Assembly: GCA_031553885.1 (NCBI GenBank)
Contig: JAVBKV010000073.1
Coordinates: 1 to 56,908, forward strand
Reading direction: 5' to 3'
Source: JAVBKV01 sp031553885
GTDB lineage: Bacteria > Bacteroidota > Bacteroidia > Bacteroidales > Azobacteroidaceae
DNA length: 56,908 bases
Position 1 is the stretch's first letter, and each line of letters opens with the position of its first letter. Below the pieces are notes generated by a model. It saw nothing but the letters and a program-made list of their open reading frames with translations, was not told where the DNA came from and ran no database searches. A program made the translations under genes and the position numbers. Shown one piece after another: positions 8,652 through 17,511 of the stretch.

Positions 8652-10349
8652 ATGAGTAGAAAAATTTATTTGCCTCTGTTGTTGCTGCTTGCCGTAGTAG
8701 GGCTATCCTCCTGCTCTTCAAAATTAAAACCACTGGCAGCTGATTACATTAAAGCAGAACCCCAACCGTTGGAATTGGTAGCTGGAAAAGTCCCTGTAAC
8801 GATCAACGCTACATTCCCGGCCAAATGGTTCAACAAAAAAGCGACTGTTGTCGTAACTCCGGTTCTGAGATATGACGGAGGAGAGGCATGGGGAACGTCT
8901 TACACTTACCAAGGAGAAAAAGTAGCCGGAAACGGACAGGTAATTCCGGAAAAATCAGGAGCAAATGTCACTATGACCTCCAGTTTTAACTATGTGCCTG
9001 CCATGCAAAAATCAGAGTTATTTCTAACCTTTGACGCTAAAATCGGAAACAAATCAGTAAGTCTTCCGGAAATCAAAATCGGCGATGGTGTTTTAGCAAC
9101 TGCTGCTTTAGCTAACGCTGCATCCGAAGTACCTGCAATTGCTCCCGACAAGTTTCAACGCATCATCAAAGAAGCGTACGACGCAAACATCATGTTCCTG
9201 ATCCAACAGGCAGAACTTCGCTCCAGCGAGCTGAAGAAATCCGAACTGGATGACTGGAAAGGCATTGTACAAAACGCAAACGAAGCTCCGAATCAAAATG
9301 TCAACATCGAGATCTCAGCTTATGCATCTCCCGACGGAGGAGTCAGCCTGAACGATAAATTAGCTCAACAACGCGAAAAAAATACCAATCAATACCTGAC
9401 TAAAGAAATGAAAAAAGCCAAGGTAGATGCTCCTATTTCTGCACGTTATACTGCTCAGGACTGGGAAGGATTCAAACAATTGGTTGAAAAATCAAACCTT
9501 CAGGATAAGGATTTGGTTCTCCGCGTTCTTTCTATGTATTCTGATCCGGAAAGAAGAGAACAGGAAATTAAAAACATTTCTTCCGTATTCTCTTCCCTCG
9601 CTGAAGAAATCCTTCCTCAACTGAGACGTTCCAGATTAACAGCTAACATCGAAATTATCGGTAAAAGCGATGAAGAAATCAGTAACCTGGCTTCAACGAA
9701 TCCGAAAGCATTGAACGTGGAAGAAATTCTGTACGCTGCTACTTTAGTAAAAACAGCCAATCAGAAAGAAGCTATCTACAAACAAACCAGTACGCTTTAT
9801 CCCAATGATTTCCGTGCATTCAACAACCTGGGTGTTATTGAATTTCAAAAAGGAAAAATTGCTGATGCAGAAGCATTGTTTAACAAATCATTGCAAATTG
9901 CAGGTGGAAAATCTCCGGAAGCAAACTGCAACTTAGGATTAGTATCCTTAACAAAAGGAGACAAATCAAAAGCTCAACAATACTTCGGAAATGCTGCAGG
10001 CGTTAGCGAATTAAGCAATGCATTAGGTATCCTGGCTATCGAGAACGGAAACTATTCACAAGCTGTAAGCTCATTCGGAAGTTCTGTAAGCAACAATGCT
10101 GCATTGGCTCAGTTGTTAGCTAAAGATTATAGCAAAGCTCAAGCTACATTGAATGCTGTTGCTAATCCCGACGCAACTACCGCTTATCTGAAAGCTGTTG
10201 TCGCCGCCAGAACCAACAACCTGAGTGGTGTTGTCAGCAACCTGAAACAAGCTGTTTCGTCGGACAGAACAATGGCTACAAAAGCATTGAATGACCTGGA
10301 ATTTGTTAAATACATTACAAACTCAGATTTCCTGAATGTAGTGAAATAA
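8652..10349 (+). CDS. TPR-containing outer-membrane lipoprotein
   Basis: 565 residues. The lipoprotein signal ends in GLSSC with the lipidated Cys at 21. The N-terminal beta-rich part (to ~150) is followed by a segment resembling an OmpA-type peptidoglycan-binding region (VNIEISAYASPDGG, NDKLAQQREKN). TPR-like helices start around 345 (FRAFNNLGVIEFQKGK, EANCNLGLVSLTKGD). Related architectures are common cell-envelope proteins in Bacteroidales, but the function is not established. Monocistronic: own promoter and a strong terminator immediately downstream. Confidence 0.82.
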   Translation: MSRKIYLPLLLLLAVVGLSSCSSKLKPLAADYIKAEPQPLELVAGKVPVTINATFPAKWFNKKATVVVTPVLRYDGGEAWGTSYTYQGEKVAGNGQVIPEKSGANVTMTSSFNYVPAMQKSELFLTFDAKIGNKSVSLPEIKIGDGVLATAALANAASEVPAIAPDKFQRIIKEAYDANIMFLIQQAELRSSELKKSELDDWKGIVQNANEAPNQNVNIEISAYASPDGGVSLNDKLAQQREKNTNQYLTKEMKKAKVDAPISARYTAQDWEGFKQLVEKSNLQDKDLVLRVLSMYSDPERREQEIKNISSVFSSLAEEILPQLRRSRLTANIEIIGKSDEEISNLASTNPKALNVEEILYAATLVKTANQKEAIYKQTSTLYPNDFRAFNNLGVIEFQKGKIADAEALFNKSLQIAGGKSPEANCNLGLVSLTKGDKSKAQQYFGNAAGVSELSNALGILAIENGNYSQAVSSFGSSVSNNAALAQLLAKDYSKAQATLNAVANPDATTAYLKAVVAARTNNLSGVVSNLKQAVSSDRTMATKALNDLEFVKYITNSDFLNVVK

Positions 10350-10371
10350 GGAAGTAATCACAACAATCCAT

Positions 10372-10408
10372 AAAAAAACTGCCGGTCGAATCGACCGGCA
10401 GTTTTTTT
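10372..10408. terminator. Bidirectional intrinsic terminator
   Basis: A7-CT-GCCGGTCG hairpin (loop AAT) followed by T7, symmetrical on both strands. It lies between the convergent TPR lipoprotein and prs genes, so it can end both transcripts. Confidence 0.93.
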
Positions 10409-10444
10409 ATTATCATAAGTTACGTATAGAAAAAGAATAATAAA

Positions 10445-11383
10445 TCAGATCAGGTATAATGAACTAATAGACTCATTGTTATACACGCGGCGAATCGATG
10501 TGGCAAACATTTCTGCTATTGAAACCACTTTCACCTTTTCGCTTTTCTTGGAATAAGGAATACTGTCTGTAAAGATAATCTCCGTCAATGTAGACTGATC
10601 CACCCGGGTAGAAGCCGGATCCGACATTACCGCATGGGAAGCGATCGCCCGTACGGAATTAGCACCTTCCGCAATCATCAGGTCGGCAGCTTTGGTAATC
10701 GTACCGGCCGTATCGACGATATCATCCACCAACAACACATCCATTCCCTGAACATCCCCGATGACCCGCATCTCCGAAACCTCATTCGCTTTTTTACGCA
10801 GTTTGTAACAAATAACCATCGGAACATCCAGGTGTTTGGCATAAGCACTGGCCCTTTTGGTTCCTCCTACATCCGGGGTCGCAATTACCAGATTCGGCAG
10901 GTTCAGCGATTTGATTTCGTCGATAAAAACGGAAGAGGCATACAAGTGATCGACCGGCACATTGAAGAACCCTTGAATCTGATCAGCATGTAAATCCATT
11001 GTTATCAACCGGTTGATGCCAGCCGTACTCAGCAAATCGGCAATCAGTTTGGCTCCAATGGAAACCCGGGGTTTGTCTTTCCTATCCTGACGGGCCCATC
11101 CGAAATAAGGGACCACCGCAACAATAGATTTGGCAGAAGCCCGCTTGGCTGCATCAATCATCAACAACAACTCCATCAGATTGTCGGAGTTGGGAAAAGT
11201 AGACTGCACGAGAAAAACATAGCTTCCACGAATCGATTCTTCATACGAAACGGAAAATTCCCCGTCGGCAAAACGTTCAATATTCATATGCCCCAACTCA
11301 CAGTTAAGGCTTTTACATATTTTTTCTGCCAGATAACGGGAACTTGTACCTGAAAAAATTTTGAAGGGAACACCTGTTTGCAT
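10445..11383 (-). CDS. prs: Ribose-phosphate pyrophosphokinase
   Basis: 312 residues, normal class I length. It makes PRPP from ribose 5-phosphate and ATP for purine, pyrimidine, His, Trp and NAD synthesis. Signature segments are DRKDKPRVSIGAKL, MDLHADQIQGFF (metal and ribose-phosphate region), ATPDVGGTKRA and the PRPP loop VDDIVDTAGTI. Cytoplasmic, single gene with its own promoter and the shared terminator downstream. Confidence 0.97.
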   Translation of the reverse strand: MQTGVPFKIFSGTSSRYLAEKICKSLNCELGHMNIERFADGEFSVSYEESIRGSYVFLVQSTFPNSDNLMELLLMIDAAKRASAKSIVAVVPYFGWARQDRKDKPRVSIGAKLIADLLSTAGINRLITMDLHADQIQGFFNVPVDHLYASSVFIDEIKSLNLPNLVIATPDVGGTKRASAYAKHLDVPMVICYKLRKKANEVSEMRVIGDVQGMDVLLVDDIVDTAGTITKAADLMIAEGANSVRAIASHAVMSDPASTRVDQSTLTEIIFTDSIPYSKKSEKVKVVSIAEMFATSIRRVYNNESISSLYLI

Positions 11384-11429
11384 GGATTTACAGTTTCTAT
11401 TGAGTTTTTATGTTTATTTAATTGTTGTA

Positions 11430-11437
11430 CAAAAGTA
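11430..11437 (-). promoter_or_regulatory. -7 promoter box of prs
   Basis: The minus strand reads TACTTTTG, matching TAnnTTTG, about 46 nt upstream of the prs ATG. Confidence 0.55.
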
Positions 11438-11513
11438 ATACAATCTTTACAATAAGCCTTCCTATATTTCAAAAAGTTCAGCAGAAATCCATGATTTCAA
11501 AGTCAATAAAACC

Positions 11514-13214
11514 TTATTTGGCTATTGTGAATTTCAGTATTTTTGCGCTATACTTTTCTATATAAACCGGATAAAGCGAATCCTTTCCAAAAGCTTCTGT
11601 AATTTTTTCTCCTGTCAATAGCTCTTTCCCCGGAATAATCGTCCGGTTGCCGATCTGAAAATACTCGAATAGATGCGCCGGAATAAATACTTCAGTATCC
11701 ATACCTGCGTCATTAAAATTAACAACTATTAACAAAATAGAATTGCCTGAATGGCGCATGAAAGCAAATTGCCTGTCGGAATTAAAGCGGGTATTCTCGT
11801 AATTGGCATACATCAAATCATAAAACAATCCGTTACTGAGCGCTTTTTCTTTATTACATAATTGCAACAAGCGTATGTACCAGTTCCTCAGCCGTTGTTG
11901 AGCCTCTGTCAATTTTTTTCCATCATATAAATCCTTATTTCTCCAGTTCCGGATGGATTCGACACTCCAATAATCAAAAATCGTAGTCCGTCCGTCCCGT
12001 CCGCTGAAACCTTCTTCTTCCATTCCGGATTCGCCCAATTCCTGGCCAGAATAGATCATGACAGGATTTACGTTCATCGTAGCGGAAACTACCATCGCCG
12101 GAAGTGCTCTCTCTGGGTCTCTGGCAAAAAAATCCGAAGCAATCCGCTGCTCATCGTGATTTTCCAGGAAATTCAGCATCCGGGGTTGAATATCATGAAC
12201 CGACTGCCAGCAATGTGTAATCGCTGCTACACTCTGGTTTCCACAGACAATGGCCCTCAAGGTATCGTAAAGACCTACCTTATCATATAGATAATCAAAG
12301 CAACCGTTCGACAGGTAATTCCGGTACTGTTCCGGATTATAAACTTCAGCGATAAATACAACCGCGGGGAACTCTGATTTAACAGCAGGAATCACCCAAC
12401 CCCAGAACTCCACAGGCACCATCTCCGCCATGTCGCAACGGAATCCATCCACTTTTTTCGACGCCCAAAACAATAAAATATCCCGCATTTTATACCAGGT
12501 ATCCGGAACCGGATCGAAATGCTTCGCTCCCCAGTTCAGGTAATCGATCCCATAATTCAGTTTGATAGTCTCATACCAGTCATTCCGGGTAGGGTGGGCA
12601 TCAAAACGATCATTTCCTGTGGCCCGGGCGGGATTCTCCTCATACGTGACACCATCAACCGTCAGATCAAACTCCGGGGAAAACGCCTGTCCGGGAATGT
12701 AATAGAAGTTATTGTCCGACCGGTAAGTAGTATGAATGTTGTCATTTTCACCCAAATCAATTACCCCTTCCGGTTTTGCATCCGAATGGTACTGACGTGC
12801 CACATGATTAGGTACAAAGTCAAGAATCATCTTTAAACCGGCAACATGAGTCCGCTCTACCAACGCTTCGAATTCCTTCATCCGGTGACCTACCCGATCT
12901 GCCAGGTCAGGATCAATATCATAATAATCCTTAATGGCATAAGGAGATCCTGCATTCCCTTTCACTACTGCCGGATGGTCGTTACTGATCCCATACGCAG
13001 AATAATCCGTTTTAGTAGCATGTTCAATCAAACCGGTATACCAGATATGAGTAAATCCCATGGACCGTATTTCCGACAAGGCTTTTTCAGAAAAAGCAGA
13101 AAGCTTTCCCGAGCCGTTTTCTTTCAGTGTTCCGTTCTTACTATTTTTATCACGATCGTTTCCAAACAACCGGGGCAACACCTGATAAATGATCATTTTG
13201 TCTTCTTTCTTCAT
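11514..13214 (-). CDS. GH13 alpha-amylase family glycoside hydrolase, cytoplasmic
   Basis: 566 residues, no signal peptide. The (beta/alpha)8 barrel motifs of GH13 are clear: DFVPNH (region I), nucleophile Asp261 in VDGFRCDMAEM (II), acid/base Glu290 in FIAEVYNP (III) and Asp354 in FLENHDEQR (IV). It should cleave or transfer alpha-glucans or malto-oligosaccharides inside the cell; exact specificity cannot be read. Start is 18 bp after the patatin gene, so it is likely the last gene of the long minus-strand run. Confidence 0.92.
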   Translation of the reverse strand: MKKEDKMIIYQVLPRLFGNDRDKNSKNGTLKENGSGKLSAFSEKALSEIRSMGFTHIWYTGLIEHATKTDYSAYGISNDHPAVVKGNAGSPYAIKDYYDIDPDLADRVGHRMKEFEALVERTHVAGLKMILDFVPNHVARQYHSDAKPEGVIDLGENDNIHTTYRSDNNFYYIPGQAFSPEFDLTVDGVTYEENPARATGNDRFDAHPTRNDWYETIKLNYGIDYLNWGAKHFDPVPDTWYKMRDILLFWASKKVDGFRCDMAEMVPVEFWGWVIPAVKSEFPAVVFIAEVYNPEQYRNYLSNGCFDYLYDKVGLYDTLRAIVCGNQSVAAITHCWQSVHDIQPRMLNFLENHDEQRIASDFFARDPERALPAMVVSATMNVNPVMIYSGQELGESGMEEEGFSGRDGRTTIFDYWSVESIRNWRNKDLYDGKKLTEAQQRLRNWYIRLLQLCNKEKALSNGLFYDLMYANYENTRFNSDRQFAFMRHSGNSILLIVVNFNDAGMDTEVFIPAHLFEYFQIGNRTIIPGKELLTGEKITEAFGKDSLYPVYIEKYSAKILKFTIAK

Positions 13215-13232
13215 TGAATTGTTTTTTTCAAA

Positions 13233-14069
13233 TCAAGGCATTAATATTTTTTTCTCTCCGTCGTCCGTAGAGCAAAGTACATTAAAAACATTACGTTGAA
13301 CCGATTCCAGCAGGGCCTTTCGCGCCGCATCATATCCGATTTTAAAGATATTCGATGCATTTTCCAGGTCAAACGTTTTGAAATAGGCAACTTCGTCCAT
13401 TTCGATCAGCACATCGCACAATTTCCTGTCTAGAAGTGTGTTTGCACGGAACATATAATGATAAGAACGTTCAGCGATATGCATGATCGTCTTGTTGTAT
13501 TTTTTTGGAATCAGGGGACTGGCATTCACTCCTATTACTTTATCGCATACCCCGCGGATATTGGAAACCGGGAAATTCCGGAACAACCCTCCGTCCACAT
13601 AATTCGCCCCATCGATCACGACAGGATTAAAAACAATCGGAATACTACAGGACGCTATCACCGGTTCGATCAGTGGGCCTTTGTCAAATGTAACACTTTT
13701 CCCCTCATCAAGGTTCGTAGCCACCACTTTTAAAGGAAGGTATAAATCTTCGAAGGTACGTGCACGAAGGTGCTTTTTCAGGAAACGACGGAATCCGGCG
13801 GTTCCGAAGATCCCGGCAACCGGCACCTGTAATTCGGCAAATTCCTTGAATTCCCGACCGACAAACAACTGGATAATCTCTTCCGGAGCATATCCATCTG
13901 CATAAAAAACGCCCGCCAAAGCTCCGGCGCTGGTTCCGGAAATCACGTCCGGTTTAAGGCCCAGGTCTTCAATCGCCTTCAACGCTCCGGGATGGGAAAA
14001 TCCCCTGGCTCCACCTCCACTCAATGCCAGGCCCAGTTTGTATTTTTTCAAGTTCGATTGTTCTGTCAT
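13233..14069 (-). CDS. Patatin-like phospholipase (RssA-like)
   Basis: 278 residues. Oxyanion-hole motif GGGARGF, nucleophile Ser in GTSAG (about residue 43) and the catalytic Asp in VDGG form the Ser-Asp dyad of patatin-family lipid acyl hydrolases. No signal peptide, as for cytoplasmic RssA-type proteins; the substrate is unknown. It lies between the NCS2 permease gene, from which a strong hairpin separates it, and GH13. Confidence 0.92.
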   Translation of the reverse strand: MTEQSNLKKYKLGLALSGGGARGFSHPGALKAIEDLGLKPDVISGTSAGALAGVFYADGYAPEEIIQLFVGREFKEFAELQVPVAGIFGTAGFRRFLKKHLRARTFEDLYLPLKVVATNLDEGKSVTFDKGPLIEPVIASCSIPIVFNPVVIDGANYVDGGLFRNFPVSNIRGVCDKVIGVNASPLIPKKYNKTIMHIAERSYHYMFRANTLLDRKLCDVLIEMDEVAYFKTFDLENASNIFKIGYDAARKALLESVQRNVFNVLCSTDDGEKKILMP

Positions 14070-14101
14070 TTTCAGTTGGTTTTTTAAGGTTTCTAATTAA
14101 A

Positions 14102-14147
14102 TTCTTAAGTTCCTTAAAGCCCTTGAGTACTTTAAGGAACTTAAGAA
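14102..14147. repeat. Perfect 18-nt inverted repeat between permease and patatin genes
   Basis: Arm TTCTTAAGTTCCTTAAAG (14102-14119) is repeated as an exact reverse complement at 14130-14147, with loop 14120-14129. On the minus strand it directly follows the permease stop at 14157. It may end or attenuate that transcript, although no long T run follows, or be a dispersed A+T-rich palindrome. Confidence 0.8.
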
Positions 14148-14156
14148 CTTAAAGAA

Positions 14157-15470
14157 CTAATTATTGAATATCGTCAGATCCAACACAATTTTAGCAATAA
14201 AAAGAACAGCAATAACATACACTGTCAACGAAATATCCCGGCTCTTTCCTGAAAATAGTTTAAGAAAAACAAAACTCAGCATACCAAAAATAATACCTTG
14301 GGCGATACTGTATGCAAACGGCATCATAATTATAGTCAGATAGGCCGGTAACGCTTCCGTGAAATCATTGAAATTGATTTTCAGAATGGAAGTCACCATC
14401 GACAAACCGACTATAATCAAGGCTGGAGCCGTAGCACAGGATGGCACAATAAGAAATACCGGAGCCAGAAACAATGCTATGGCAAACAAGGCTGCCGAAC
14501 TGACTGCCGTCAAGCCGGTACGTCCTCCGGAAGCAACTCCGGAAGCACTTTCCACATAAGAGGCTACGGTACTGGTTCCGAAAATTGCACCGAAAGTAGT
14601 ACCTAATGCATCGGCAAACAATGCCTTCCGTACTTTGGGGAAATTTCCTTTTTCATCGATCAACCCGGCTTTGGATGCCACTGCAATGAGCGTACCCACC
14701 GTATCAAAAAGGTTAACCATCAGAAAAACAAAGACGACAATCAGCATATCAAAAGAGAAAATATGCGACCATTCGAATTTGGCAAATACAGGAGAAATAT
14801 CAGGAGGTAATGAAAACAAGCCGCCTTCCGGAAGGTGCGTCACCCCAATACACAAAGCAAAAACCGTGGAAATCAGAATGCCGATCAAAATAGCTCCGGG
14901 GATATTCCTGGCTAATAAAATACCCATCACCACCAGACCCAGAAGGGCTACCCACATGGATCTGTTTCCCCAATCACCCAATTGCACCAGTGTATGCTCG
15001 CTGTTCACTACGATCGAAGCATTCTGTAAGCCGATAAAAGCGATAAACAAACCGATACCGACCGGGATTGCATCTTTCAGGGATTGAGGTATTCTATTCA
15101 CGATCAATTCCCGTATATTACCAAAAGTCAACAAAAGGAAGATCAATCCTTCAATGAAAACGGCCGTAAGAGCAAACTGCCAGGAATAGCCCATCCCGAT
15201 CACAACCGTATAAGCAAAAAAGCTGTTCAAACCCATTCCGGGAGCCTGAACCACCGGAATATTGGCTATAAAAGCCATAAATAAAGTAGCCGTAACCGCT
15301 GCTAACGCCGTGGCTGTAAACAAAGCCGCTTTATCCATCCCGGTAGCACTTAGGATGTCCGGATTGACCATCAGAACATAAGACATGGTCAGAAAGGTGA
15401 TTAAACCAGCCACCAGTTCCCGGCGTACAGTAGTTCCATTTTCCCTGAGTTTGAAGATTTTTTCTAACAT
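14157..15470 (-). CDS. NCS2 family nucleobase permease (AzgA/PbuG-like)
   Basis: 437 residues with about 12-13 hydrophobic helices. TFLTMSYVLMVNPDIL and QAPGMGLNSFFAYTVV near the N-terminus and the LFDTVGTL segment mid-protein are characteristic of the AzgA branch of NCS2, which imports hypoxanthine, guanine or adenine by proton symport. Inner membrane. It follows dnaG with a 28-bp gap on the same strand. Confidence 0.93.
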   Translation of the reverse strand: MLEKIFKLRENGTTVRRELVAGLITFLTMSYVLMVNPDILSATGMDKAALFTATALAAVTATLFMAFIANIPVVQAPGMGLNSFFAYTVVIGMGYSWQFALTAVFIEGLIFLLLTFGNIRELIVNRIPQSLKDAIPVGIGLFIAFIGLQNASIVVNSEHTLVQLGDWGNRSMWVALLGLVVMGILLARNIPGAILIGILISTVFALCIGVTHLPEGGLFSLPPDISPVFAKFEWSHIFSFDMLIVVFVFLMVNLFDTVGTLIAVASKAGLIDEKGNFPKVRKALFADALGTTFGAIFGTSTVASYVESASGVASGGRTGLTAVSSAALFAIALFLAPVFLIVPSCATAPALIIVGLSMVTSILKINFNDFTEALPAYLTIIMMPFAYSIAQGIIFGMLSFVFLKLFSGKSRDISLTVYVIAVLFIAKIVLDLTIFNN

Positions 15471-15498
15471 TTTATATGATGACTTATAATTTTCAATT

Positions 15499-17505
15499 TT
15501 ACATTTTTGTTATAATCCTCTCCCCCAAATGCTTCGCAATCAATTTTTTGGATTCCTGCCAAAGGTCCGATAGTTCTTTGATATATTCGGCTTCCTGTTC
15601 GGAGTTTCCGGCCTCCTGCGCTTCTTTGATGCGAAGACTTAACTCTTCCATCTGTTTTTTCAGAACCACGTCCTTGTAGTTCAACAATGCATAAGGGATC
15701 AGGTCTGTCAGGCGTTCCGACTCTTCCTCTATTTTCTGGAATTTGGAATGCACCTTACTCAACGGATATTTGTCATTGGCCAGGTCTACGGCCAACCGGC
15801 TGATTACCGGATCCGGATGTGTCAGGAAATACCGTTCTGCTACAAATCCTTCCTGGGTATATTTTTCGTACGCTTCTTTCAACACCTGCCTGTGCACAGG
15901 GTCTGTCAGTTCCAGTTCATCGCCCTGCAAATCCTGTACAATATATTCGATCACTTTAACAGGAACCTTCTCTCCGGTATTTTCATCTTCCGCTACATAC
16001 AACACCTGCTCTCCATACCGGATCACATACCGTAAAATGGACCGTTCATATTTTTCAAAGGGATAGGCCGACAACGGAATCAGGGAGTCCCGTATTCCAT
16101 CCCGGACAGCAGGAGAAGCACTTTCCCCGGATGCCACAGGTAAATCCGTTTCATCCGGTGCTGCCGGATCCGGATAATTCGTTTTCTTCTTCTGTAATGA
16201 TATTTCCTGGCGTTTTTTTACGATGGCGCTCAGCAACATCCGCTCATCCACATCCAATAGCCGGGAACATTCCTTGACATACACCGAACGGATGATTTCT
16301 TCAGGGATAATCGCAATCGTGTCGACTATTTCCGTTATTAATTGGGCTTTTTTTATCGGGTCACTGCCCGCTTCTTTAAGCAATAAGCCGGTTTTAAAGT
16401 GAACAAAATCTGCCTCATGCGTCCGGATGTAGTCGATAAACGAGCTGGCATTCTGTTTCCGGGCAAAAGAATCCGGATCCTCTCCGTCCGGCAACAGGAC
16501 AATTTTGATATTCAGGCCCGCTTCCAACAAGAGATCAATCCCTCGCAAAGCAGCCTTAATCCCTGCCGAATCCCCGTCATATAACACCGTAACATGGTTT
16601 GTAAACCGGTGAATCAAACGGATCTGCCCCTGGGTCAACGCGGTCCCGGAAGAAGCAACCACATTCTCGATCCCGGCCTGATGCATGGAAATCACATCCG
16701 TATAACCCTCTACCAGAAAGCAACGGTCGTGCTTGACCATGGCCTGGCGGGCAAAATAAATTCCGTATAATTCATTCCCTTTGTGATAAATCTCACTCTC
16801 GGGAGAATTGACATATTTAGCTGTTTTTTCTTCTTTTTTGAGTATACGTCCTCCGAAAGCAACTACTTTTCCCGAAAGGGAGTGAACCGGAAAAATCACC
16901 CGTCCCCGGAAGCGATCCACCATGTAATCATTTTCGCCGACAATCGTAAGGCCCGTTTTTTCCAGGTAAGTCTTTTTATAGCCGGATTTCAATGCCTGGC
17001 GGGTAAAGGCATCTTTCTGTTCCAGGGCATAGCCCAGCTGAAACTTACGGATAATATCTTCCCGGAAACCTCTTTCACGGAAATAAGAAAGTCCGACCGT
17101 TTTACCCTCTGCATGCTCAAACAGGTTGGAGGTGAACATTTTCTGGGCAAATCCATTGAGGATAAACATACTCTCCCGGTCACCCTGTACCTGCTTCTGC
17201 TCATCCGATAACTCGGTCTCCTTTACTTCGATGCCGTACTTCTTTGCCAGGTATTTCAAGGCATCTACATACGACAACTGCTCGTGCTTCATCACGAAGT
17301 GCACCGGAGTCCCTCCTTCTCCGCAGGCAAAGCATTTGCAAATATTTTTAGCAGGAGATATATAAAAAGAAGGGGTCTTATCTTCATGGAAAGGACATAG
17401 TCCCACGTAATTCACTCCCCTTTTACGAAGGGTGATGAAATCGGAGACCACATCCACAATCTGAGCAGCCGACTGAATCCGTTCTATGGTAAACTGGTCG
17501 ATCAC
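15499..17505 (-). CDS. dnaG: DNA primase
   Basis: 668 residues. It synthesises RNA primers at the replication fork. The N-terminal CHC2 zinc-binding domain includes CPFHEDKTPSF and CKCFACGEGG; the central Toprim core has VEGYTDVISMHQAG and DGDSAG. A C-terminal helical region (~480-668) is the DnaB-interaction part. Only 6 bp separates its start from the GH36 stop, so this essential gene appears to be read through from glycosidase genes. No promoter is visible in that gap, though one could lie inside the GH36 coding sequence. Confidence 0.96.
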   Translation of the reverse strand: MIDQFTIERIQSAAQIVDVVSDFITLRKRGVNYVGLCPFHEDKTPSFYISPAKNICKCFACGEGGTPVHFVMKHEQLSYVDALKYLAKKYGIEVKETELSDEQKQVQGDRESMFILNGFAQKMFTSNLFEHAEGKTVGLSYFRERGFREDIIRKFQLGYALEQKDAFTRQALKSGYKKTYLEKTGLTIVGENDYMVDRFRGRVIFPVHSLSGKVVAFGGRILKKEEKTAKYVNSPESEIYHKGNELYGIYFARQAMVKHDRCFLVEGYTDVISMHQAGIENVVASSGTALTQGQIRLIHRFTNHVTVLYDGDSAGIKAALRGIDLLLEAGLNIKIVLLPDGEDPDSFARKQNASSFIDYIRTHEADFVHFKTGLLLKEAGSDPIKKAQLITEIVDTIAIIPEEIIRSVYVKECSRLLDVDERMLLSAIVKKRQEISLQKKKTNYPDPAAPDETDLPVASGESASPAVRDGIRDSLIPLSAYPFEKYERSILRYVIRYGEQVLYVAEDENTGEKVPVKVIEYIVQDLQGDELELTDPVHRQVLKEAYEKYTQEGFVAERYFLTHPDPVISRLAVDLANDKYPLSKVHSKFQKIEEESERLTDLIPYALLNYKDVVLKKQMEELSLRIKEAQEAGNSEQEAEYIKELSDLWQESKKLIAKHLGERIITKM

Positions 17506-17511
17506 GTTCTC

